Assembly (NCBI GenBank): GCA_902803455.1
Contig: CADCQC010000402.1
Coordinates: 1-11,590, forward strand
Direction of reading: 5' to 3'
Length of the DNA stretch: 11,590 nt
Origin: an uncultured Prevotellaceae bacterium
GTDB lineage: Bacteria; Bacteroidota; Bacteroidia; Bacteroidales; Bacteroidaceae
Below are positions 1 through 5,278 of this stretch, piece by piece. Numbering within the stretch: position 1 is the stretch's first letter; the number at the start of each line of letters is the position of its first letter. The notes below the pieces were generated by a model. That model was given only the letters and a program-made list of their open reading frames with translations, ran no database searches and was not told the origin of the DNA. The position numbers and the translations under genes are program-made.

Positions 1-39
1 TCCTCCTTTTTCTCGCTCCTCCCTTTTTTTCTTTTTATT

Positions 40-61
40 TTTTGGCCAATATTGGCCAAAA
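40..61. repeat. 22-bp perfect palindrome in T/C-rich DNA
   Basis: The half-site TTTTGGCCAAT is followed directly by its exact reverse complement, so all 22 bases are palindromic with no spacer. It sits in a strongly pyrimidine-rich stretch (1-80), beyond the terminator of the minus-strand operon. It could be a protein-binding operator for a gene to the left of the window, or a stem-loop ending a transcript entering from the left. A T-run lies before it on the plus strand, and only four A residues end it, so a classical terminator is not clear. The role is unknown. Confidence 0.6.
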
Positions 62-86
62 TCCTCCTCCCCCCTTGATGCCCCTT

Positions 87-121
87 AAAAAAAGCGAGGA
101 TGCGCAGACAGCGCATCCTCG
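87..121 (-). terminator. Rho-independent terminator of the pqqD-like operon
   Basis: An 11-bp perfect GC-rich stem (CGAGGATGCGC at 95-105 with its complement at 111-121) encloses a 5-nt loop. On the minus strand it is followed, after one C, by seven T residues (87-93 on the plus strand are A). It lies 28 bases beyond the stop codon of the PqqD-like gene, so it fits as the end of the minus-strand operon that includes the kinase and protease genes. The structure is textbook; only actual use is inferred. Confidence 0.92.
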
Positions 122-149
122 TAGCATCTCCTAGATGTGACCAAAAGCC

Positions 150-440
150 TTATAGCTCCACGATACCGGCCTCGATCCATTTCTCAAGCATGGCTCTGGC
201 ATCTTCCAAAGCACGGTTGCGATCGAGTGGGGTGTGGTCTTCCATCTCATAGTTTTCCACCAGCAGGTCGGCCAGGTCGTCGGCTGTGAATGATTCCTTG
301 TCCTGGACGCTATTCCAGAGGAATGCCGATGACTCGTTCATACTGATGATGTTGGTAAAGTCAATGTTCTCTTTTCCTTCTGCGACAATGATTTGCTCGC
401 CGCAAATTTCACGCAGGTTGAATCCTTTTTTTGCTTTCAT
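150..440 (-). CDS. PqqD-like peptide-binding (RRE-type) protein
   Basis: This encodes a 96-residue protein resembling the PqqD family, a small winged-helix fold. In RiPP pathways such proteins bind the leader of a precursor peptide and present it to the modifying enzyme. Supporting features are the N-terminal GFNLREICGEQIIVAEG strand pattern (residues 6-22), the family-typical segment around NESSAFLW (35-42), and a helical C-terminal half ending in KWIEAGIVEL. I chose the ATG at 440; reading four codons further upstream would need a TTG start inside AT-rich DNA. It is the last gene of the operon, 45 bases after the S24/S26 peptidase and just before a strong terminator. With an HprK-like kinase and a protease next to it, a role in peptide recognition is plausible, but no precursor is visible. 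Family call is fairly firm; function is inferred. Confidence 0.82.
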   Translation of the reverse strand: MKAKKGFNLREICGEQIIVAEGKENIDFTNIISMNESSAFLWNSVQDKESFTADDLADLLVENYEMEDHTPLDRNRALEDARAMLEKWIEAGIVEL

Positions 441-485
441 AATAAATATCAATATTAGTTTTTTGAGATTTTACATGGGGAGGGG

Positions 486-1049
486 TCAACGGTCGAGCCT
501 GAAGATGTTGAGCCAGATATAGCGGTAGGCTGCAAGCAGATAACGGCGGATAGGGCGCAGACGCATCCAGAACCAGGAATAGATTTTCCATTTCATTCCG
601 TCGGTGCGGTCAAGTTTGTCGCTGCCTTTACGGTAGAAACCAATCACGCTGGCGCGGAAATCATCTGTCGTGCAATATTCGCAACTCAGGTTGCCGTCTC
701 CCATCAGTGTCACATTGCCATCCTTGATCTTGATGATGCGGTGGAGCACATAATGGCCCGGCTCTATCTCTGCCAGCACGGGATCGCCAACCTTCAGACC
801 GGTAGGCTTGGTCAGCAAGGCCCTGTCGCGCTCATCTTCCAGAAAAGGACGCATACTTCTGCCACGCAGGTTGATCGTGGCTGTATGTCCTTGGTTGATG
901 GCATCGATCACTACAGGGAAGAAATATTTGTTCTCAAACCGTTTGCTTGATGGACCAGGTGCATTGGCCACTTTCCGCGTACCGCCGTCATGACGGTGAA
1001 GCCAGTTGAAAAAGGCGTGGTGAACACTGGTCAGTACAGATAAAACCAT
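486..1049 (-). CDS. S24/S26 family (signal peptidase-like) serine protease
   Basis: This 187-residue protein carries the core of the LexA/signal-peptidase clan. LRGRSMRPFL (61-70) supplies the likely nucleophile Ser65. It is followed by KVGDPVLAE (86-94), then YVLHRI (100-105) and the final GDGN (117-120). In bacterial signal peptidase I the general base is a Lys at the HR position; here it is His103, as in the archaeal/ER-type S26B enzymes, so a Ser-His dyad is likely. No clear N-terminal transmembrane anchor is visible. The C-terminal 40 residues are unusually basic and aromatic (Trp, Tyr, Arg) and might contact membrane. The start is 8 bases after the kinase stop, with AAGAAAG just ahead, which implies translational coupling. 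A role in cleaving a peptide handled by the adjacent PqqD-like protein and kinase is inference. The first 40 residues are poorly conserved-looking, so a later start is possible. Confidence 0.82.
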   Translation of the reverse strand: MVLSVLTSVHHAFFNWLHRHDGGTRKVANAPGPSSKRFENKYFFPVVIDAINQGHTATINLRGRSMRPFLEDERDRALLTKPTGLKVGDPVLAEIEPGHYVLHRIIKIKDGNVTLMGDGNLSCEYCTTDDFRASVIGFYRKGSDKLDRTDGMKWKIYSWFWMRLRPIRRYLLAAYRYIWLNIFRLDR

Positions 1050-1057
1050 CTTTCTTT

Positions 1058-1990
1058 TTAAGCTTGTTGTTGAGCGTTATCGGGGTCTTTTACGGCTATG
1101 GCAGCACAACATACCTCTGCTGCCTCCTTGTTGGGCAGACAGTGAAGGATGAAAGCGTTTGTCGTAGAGGCGATGATGGTGACGATATCGCACAGGTTGC
1201 GGTATTCACGCACATCCCACTTCAGACCGGAACAGGAGGGCAGTATCGAGGTGAAGGCTTCCACCGGTTTGAGTTTCTCCACCCAGTTGTGGTCGGCTTG
1301 GTCGATACGGGTCAGTGCACCGAGAGGTGCTTTGATGTTGCGGTAGCAGGGAGTCTTGCCGCTCCATGGGGAACCATAGATATAGGGCTTGCCGTCTATG
1401 ATGCGGATGATGGGGTTGTCGTCGTTCATCAGATCGCAGCCAGGAATATGACGGAGCCACATGCTCACCTGTGTCGACTTGCCTGTGCCACTGGGGGCAT
1501 GGAAGGCATAGCCGTAGCCATTGTAGCGCACCAGGGAGGAGTGGATCATTATCGTCTGCTTGAAACTGCCTGCCAAAGCGAAACTCATCATCATCGCATT
1601 ATGAATGCCAAATGAGCGCATGTCGAATGTACCGTTGAGGGCTACCTTGGTCTCGTTGAAATCCTTGTTGGTCTGAAACATCGCGCAGTCTTTACCCAGT
1701 GTGTCTTTATAGATAAACTGGTAACCGCCTTCATCGATCTCATCAACAATCACTTGGCCGTTGCCAGACTCAAAATCACGGATTCGCTCCAGACGGCGTT
1801 TGGGAATGGGTTTTAACGTGTCGTCGACGGTCAGGGTGTAGAGCAGGTCTTCATCGGGTACTGGCTTCGTCGAAAAAGGTAAACTTGAGCGGATCAAGCT
1901 GATATTATTGTACTTCGTATCGATAAAGGTCACCTTGATGTAGTGCTCGGCGATACACAGGTATATGACTTCTGTTTCTATTGTGCTCAT
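1058..1990 (-). CDS. HprK-like serine kinase (P-loop, HPr kinase/PEPCK superfamily)
   Basis: A 310-residue protein with the catalytic half of an HPr kinase-like fold. The pattern MIHSSLVRYNGYGYAFHAPSG leads into a Walker A loop, APSGTGKST (165-173). LMNDDNP (187-193) matches the acidic metal/base motif of HprK (the family's LVADD). GSPWSGK (206-212) is a further loop typical of this subgroup. Homologous kinases occur in lasso-peptide clusters, where they phosphorylate the precursor's C-terminal residue. True HprK phosphorylates HPr in carbon regulation, but the lack of phosphotransferase genes nearby and the PqqD and peptidase neighbours favour peptide or small-molecule phosphorylation. The ATG at 1990 was chosen because the longer reading to 2056 would overlap the 3' end of the upstream gene and add proline-rich sequence unlike the family. 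Automatic pipelines may call it PEP carboxykinase; it is too short for that. Confidence 0.82.
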   Translation of the reverse strand: MSTIETEVIYLCIAEHYIKVTFIDTKYNNISLIRSSLPFSTKPVPDEDLLYTLTVDDTLKPIPKRRLERIRDFESGNGQVIVDEIDEGGYQFIYKDTLGKDCAMFQTNKDFNETKVALNGTFDMRSFGIHNAMMMSFALAGSFKQTIMIHSSLVRYNGYGYAFHAPSGTGKSTQVSMWLRHIPGCDLMNDDNPIIRIIDGKPYIYGSPWSGKTPCYRNIKAPLGALTRIDQADHNWVEKLKPVEAFTSILPSCSGLKWDVREYRNLCDIVTIIASTTNAFILHCLPNKEAAEVCCAAIAVKDPDNAQQQA

Positions 1991-2018
1991 TTTATCTATT
2001 AATAATTGTTTGTCTTGA

Positions 2019-2600
2019 TTAGCGGCGGGGAGGCATGGCGGGGGGAAGACCGTCATCTTCTTGGCCCTTGTTGCTGCGGCGCTTATTGTCCAGGCGGTCG
2101 CGCATTTTTTCCTCTTTCTTCTTTTTCTTCTCTTTTGACGCTTTCAGTGGCTTGGCGGGTTTCTTCGATGTCTCTACTTCATCATTGATGAATACCACTG
2201 CAGGAGTGAAATGAAATTCATCTTCGTCAATATCGCGAAAGTCAAAGCTTTTGGGCTTCTTGGAAGTCCCTTTAAACTGTTTCAGTATTTTTGCGTATTT
2301 CTTGAGAATCTTCTTCTGTTTGGTGGAATAAGACACCAGGCAGGTGCGGTCTGAGTAGCCAAGCGAGTTCATGTAACTGCGCAATTGGTTGGAGTATTCC
2401 TCACGCTGTACCAAAAACTGGGTCTTGTCGTCTATCCAGGCACTGTCGATCACCTGGATTTCAGTGACAAAAACGATGGAATCGTTGAAGGAAGCCGCGG
2501 TACCGAAGATGTAGATGGGGGTACAACGCAACTTAGCCGATGCTGGTATGCAAAGAAACCACAGCATCAGCGTGAAAATCACAATCTTTGTTTGTCTCAT
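2019..2600 (-). CDS. Secreted protein of unknown function, Lys-rich tail
   Basis: I do not recognise a named family. The 193-residue product starts with a clear Sec signal peptide (MRQTK, a hydrophobic core, then cleavage probably after PASA at residue 22). A compact domain follows (about 26-110) with the distinctive string TPIYIFGTAASFND (27-40) and an EIQVIDSAWID segment. The residues after about 145 are low complexity: a lysine/glutamate-rich stretch (145-180) and a proline-rich end (LPPAMPPRR). It lies 36 bases after rpoD and 28 bases before the HprK-like kinase start, on the same strand and with no promoter seen between, so it is probably co-transcribed. My impression is that it is conserved in Prevotella-type genomes, but this needs a search. 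Whether it is a substrate of the neighbouring kinase and protease is open. Confidence 0.8.
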   Translation of the reverse strand: MRQTKIVIFTLMLWFLCIPASAKLRCTPIYIFGTAASFNDSIVFVTEIQVIDSAWIDDKTQFLVQREEYSNQLRSYMNSLGYSDRTCLVSYSTKQKKILKKYAKILKQFKGTSKKPKSFDFRDIDEDEFHFTPAVVFINDEVETSKKPAKPLKASKEKKKKKEEKMRDRLDNKRRSNKGQEDDGLPPAMPPRR

Positions 2601-2636
2601 GGATAATAAATCCTTTACCTCTTTTTTGAAGTCAAT

Positions 2637-3500
2637 CTATTGCCCAAGATAGGATTTCAGAAGCTTGTTTTTGGTGTTGTGACGGAGGCGGCGGATTGCT
2701 TTCTCCTTGATCTGTCGTACCCGCTCACGGGTCAGTCCAAATTTCTCTCCTATCTCTTCCAGCGTCATCTCGGGCTGGTTGATACCGAAAAATGCTTCTA
2801 TGATATGACGTTCACGCTCACTCAGGGTGAGAAGTGCACGGTTGATCTCGTTGCGAAGCGATTCCATCACCAATTCGTTGTCTGCCATCGGCGCGTCGTT
2901 ATTCGGCAGGATGTCGAGAAGACTGTTCTCGTCGCCTTCCACGAAAGGGGCGTCCACGGAGACGTGGCGGGTGTTCACCTTCAGCGCATCTTCTATCTTG
3001 TCATGCGGCAAATCCACCGAGGCTGCGATCTCGTCGATGCTCGGACGGCGCTCATGCTCCTGCTCAAATTGGTTGAGCATCTTGTTGATCTTGTTCACCG
3101 ACCCCACTTGGTTGAGGGGGAGGCGAACGATGCGGCTCTGCTCGGCGATGGCCTGAAGGATACTCTGGCGGATCCACCACACGGCGTAGGAGATGAACTT
3201 GAAACCGCGGGTCTCGTCAAACTTTTCCGCTGCCTTGATGAGGCCAAGGTTACCCTCATTGATCAGATCGGGCAGACTGAGCCCGTGGTTCTGGTATTGC
3301 TTCGCCACGGAGACAACGAAACGCAGATTGGCGCGTGTCAACTTCTCTAAGGCTTTGTGGTCACCCTTGCGGATGCGCTGTGCGAGTTCCACCTCTTCCT
3401 CAACGGAGATCAGTTCCTCGCGCCCTATTTCTTGAAGATACTTGTCGAGAGATGCGCTCTCCCGATTCGTAATCGATTGCGTGATTTTCAGTTGTCTCAT
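2637..3500 (-). CDS. rpoD: Primary RNA polymerase sigma factor (RpoD/SigA)
   Basis: The 287-residue protein is a group 1 sigma-70 factor of the short Bacteroidota type, lacking region 1.1 and the non-conserved region. Region 1.2 is at about 17-50 (SLDKYLQEIGREELIS). Region 2 includes the core-binding DLINEGNLGLIKA (78-90) and the -10 recognition and melting segment RGFKFISYAVWWIRQSI (98-114). Region 3 spans about 130-215, and region 4 ends with the helix-turn-helix MTLEEIGEKFGLTRERVRQI (245-264). It directs housekeeping transcription at the TTTG/TAnnTTTG promoters of this phylum, and its own gene has such a promoter. It is the first gene of a minus-strand run leading into a peptide-maturation-like gene set, an unusual companion for a sigma factor. 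The identification is firm. Confidence 0.97.
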   Translation of the reverse strand: MRQLKITQSITNRESASLDKYLQEIGREELISVEEEVELAQRIRKGDHKALEKLTRANLRFVVSVAKQYQNHGLSLPDLINEGNLGLIKAAEKFDETRGFKFISYAVWWIRQSILQAIAEQSRIVRLPLNQVGSVNKINKMLNQFEQEHERRPSIDEIAASVDLPHDKIEDALKVNTRHVSVDAPFVEGDENSLLDILPNNDAPMADNELVMESLRNEINRALLTLSERERHIIEAFFGINQPEMTLEEIGEKFGLTRERVRQIKEKAIRRLRHNTKNKLLKSYLGQ

Positions 3501-3522
3501 GTAGCATTAATCTAAGTGAATG

Positions 3523-3554
3523 CAAAAGTACTATATTTCCGAAAAAAAAACAAA
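3523..3554 (-). promoter_or_regulatory. rpoD promoter, Bacteroidota type (TTTG-N20-TACTTTTG)
   Basis: On the minus strand TTTG (3551-3554) is followed after exactly 20 bases by TACTTTTG (3523-3530). This matches the known Bacteroides consensus TTTG, 19-21 nt, TAnnTTTG. Transcription would start around 3515-3518, giving a 5' leader of about 15-20 bases before the ATG at 3500. The -33 element lies in the distal arm of the htrA terminator. Confidence 0.78.
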
Positions 3555-3589
3555 CAAATGCGTAAATATTTGCGCATTTGTCTGTTTTT
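3542..3589 (-). terminator. Rho-independent terminator of htrA
   Basis: A long inverted repeat (3546-3562 against 3573-3589) forms a stem of 17 positions with one A-C mismatch and a 10-nt loop. The inner part, CAAATGCG/CGCATTTG, is perfect. On the minus strand it runs straight into nine T residues (A-run 3542-3550), and it lies about 32 bases after the htrA stop codon. The A/T-rich outer pairs mean the stem is also roughly symmetrical for plus-strand reading. Its distal arm carries the rpoD -33 element. Confidence 0.85.
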
Positions 3590-3620
3590 GTGATACCTTA
3601 GTAGCTACGGATGCTGCATA

Positions 3621-5066
3621 TTAGTCTTTCAGCGGCACGGCAAAATATTTCTTTTTGCCAGTGGGATAGATTCCTTGGATGAAGAGCACGGCTTCCTTGC
3701 TGGTAGAGGCATCTTTCACGGCTTTCTGCAGATCGTCGATGGTCTTGATGGGCTCGTCGTTCACCTTTTGGATGATGAAGCCCTTGGTGAGACCTTCGTC
3801 TGCCAGTTTACCCTTGTTCACCTTGGTGATCTCAAGACCATAACTGATGCCCAACTGTTTCTTCTGCTCATCGCTCACTGCTTTGAAGTTGGCACCGAGG
3901 ATGTCGAGGTCGGCTGTCTTCATCAATTCAGTGTTGCCTTGGCTGTTCTTCAGGGTCACGGTCTTTTCCTTGTGCGCTTTCTTGTGGAGGAAACCTAATT
4001 TCACCTTGTCACCAGGACGCTTGTTGGCCAAGATTTCTTGCAGTTCGGCCATCTTGGTCACTTTCCTGCCGTCGACAGAGGTGATCACGTCGCCTTCCTC
4101 CAGACCTGCGTCTGCACCGGCGCCACCGTCTTCCACCTTACTGATATATACACCATCGTTGATGCCGAAGTCTACTTCGTTACCTTTTGACTTCTGCTGG
4201 TCAATGTAGTTGTGAAGGTCCATGCCTGCGATGGAGAGCACGGCACGTTGGACGGTACCGAATTGTTTGAGATCACTTACTACCTTATTCATTATAGTAG
4301 TAGGGATGGCGAAGCCATAACCGCTGTAGCTGCCGGTCTGTGAGTAGAGCATGGCATTGATACCCACCAGCTCTCCTTGGGTGTTGACGAGGGCACCACC
4401 AGAGTTGCCTTGGTTGATGGCGGCATCTGTTTGGATGAATGACTCCACGCCATTGGCGTAAAGGGAACGTGCTTTGGCGCTCACGATACCGGCGGTCACG
4501 GTGGAGTTGAGGTTGAACGGGTTGCCCACGGCAATCACCCATTCACCAACTTTCAATTTGTCGGAGTCGCCGATGGGAAGGCTGGGGAGACCTTTGGCGT
4601 CTACCTTGATCAGTGCCAGGTCGGAGTTCTTGTCGGTACCCACGATGCGGGCGGAGAACTCACGGTTATCGTTCAGCGTCACGGTCAGCTCATCGGCACC
4701 ATCCACCACATGGTTGTTGGTCACGATATAACCGTCGGAGGAGATGATCACACCCGACCCGCTGGCTTCGCGCTTGGGTGTCTGCACCTGACGGCGCTGT
4801 TTCTCACCACTGTTAGGATTGCCGAAAAATCCGAAGGGGTCGCTGAAAAAACCGCCAAAAGGATCTTCCACCTCTACGGTAGTGACTTTTGAATTTTGCA
4901 CATACTTGATATGGACAACTGCTGGCAGGGCTTTCTCTGCAGCATAAGTGAGGTCCACCTGACCGGCTCCTACGGGAGTAGCGGCATTGAGGGTGCTGAA
5001 GGCACCGGCCGACAGTGCCAGTGTCATGGCACAGGCTGCTGTCTGAATCATTCTGTTGGTTGTCAT
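3621..5066 (-). CDS. htrA: HtrA/DegP-family periplasmic serine protease with two PDZ domains
   Basis: This 481-residue protein is a Do-type envelope protease/chaperone that degrades or refolds damaged periplasmic proteins. A Sec signal peptide covers about residues 1-28 (cleavage near LNA-A). The trypsin-like domain (about 38-275) contains the full catalytic triad: His119 in TNNHVV, Asp149 in SDLALIK and Ser222 in GNSGGAL. A Gly/Phe-rich loop (DPFGGFFSDPFGFFGNP, 68-84) corresponds to the flexible LA-loop region that precedes the active-site strands. The first PDZ (about 280-375) includes GADAGLEEGDVITSVDGRKV, and the second (about 385-480) includes LADEGLTKGFIIQKVNDEPI. Length and layout are normal for the family. 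It appears monocistronic, with its own terminator and a probable TAnnTTTG element upstream. Confidence 0.96.
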   Translation of the reverse strand: MTTNRMIQTAACAMTLALSAGAFSTLNAATPVGAGQVDLTYAAEKALPAVVHIKYVQNSKVTTVEVEDPFGGFFSDPFGFFGNPNSGEKQRRQVQTPKREASGSGVIISSDGYIVTNNHVVDGADELTVTLNDNREFSARIVGTDKNSDLALIKVDAKGLPSLPIGDSDKLKVGEWVIAVGNPFNLNSTVTAGIVSAKARSLYANGVESFIQTDAAINQGNSGGALVNTQGELVGINAMLYSQTGSYSGYGFAIPTTIMNKVVSDLKQFGTVQRAVLSIAGMDLHNYIDQQKSKGNEVDFGINDGVYISKVEDGGAGADAGLEEGDVITSVDGRKVTKMAELQEILANKRPGDKVKLGFLHKKAHKEKTVTLKNSQGNTELMKTADLDILGANFKAVSDEQKKQLGISYGLEITKVNKGKLADEGLTKGFIIQKVNDEPIKTIDDLQKAVKDASTSKEAVLFIQGIYPTGKKKYFAVPLKD

Positions 5067-5125
5067 TGTAATAATTGATATGTTGATTTATCTGTTTTTA
5101 TGATGCTGGTTTTATAATTATGATG

Positions 5126-5133
5126 CAAATTTA
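5126..5133 (-). promoter_or_regulatory. Putative htrA promoter -7 element (TAAATTTG)
   Basis: TAAATTTG on the minus strand matches the Bacteroidota TAnnTTTG element and lies 59 bases before the htrA ATG at 5066. No convincing -33 TTTG is present about 20 bases upstream, so this promoter may need an activator or be weak. The call rests on one short motif. Confidence 0.45.
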
Positions 5134-5181
5134 GGCTCAAAAAAACGGAATTAATCATTCTCGCTAATTATTTGTTGTCTT

Positions 5182-5206
5182 TTAACACTAAACGAAGATG
5201 TGTTAA
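5182..5206. promoter_or_regulatory. 7-bp inverted repeat upstream of htrA, possible operator
   Basis: TTAACAC (5182-5188) and GTGTTAA (5200-5206) are perfect inverted copies with an 11-bp spacer. Half-site centres are 18 bp apart, so they lie on nearly the same DNA face. The pair lies about 50-80 bases upstream of the putative htrA -7 element and could bind a dimeric regulator. No T-tract follows it on either strand, so it does not look like a terminator for the S8 protease gene. Confidence 0.35.
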
Positions 5207-5278
5207 CGTTGATGACTTTGTTTTAAATAATATTTTACTTTTCTTTACGCAAGCTTTGCACCTGGGATGGGGTGGCTG

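Noticed and set aside
1058..1990. Annotation as PEP carboxykinase or as true HPr kinase/phosphorylase
   Set aside because: The protein is much shorter than PEP carboxykinase, and neither gene context nor the N-terminal half supports carbon-catabolite HprK; only the shared P-loop fold is evident.
1991..2056. Upstream extension of the HprK-like kinase by 22 codons
   Set aside because: It would overlap the end of the preceding gene and encodes a proline-rich stretch that looks like a frame shadow; the ATG at 1990 is the better start.
2640..3350. Long plus-strand reading frame (236 codons) opposite rpoD
   Set aside because: It lies entirely antisense to a confidently identified sigma factor gene, has no recognisable domain, and is explained by the codon use of the real gene.
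5225..5278. Possible terminator after the S8 protease gene (GCAA/TTGC around GCT)
   Set aside because: A 4-bp stem with a 3-base loop and no T-run on the minus strand is too weak to call.
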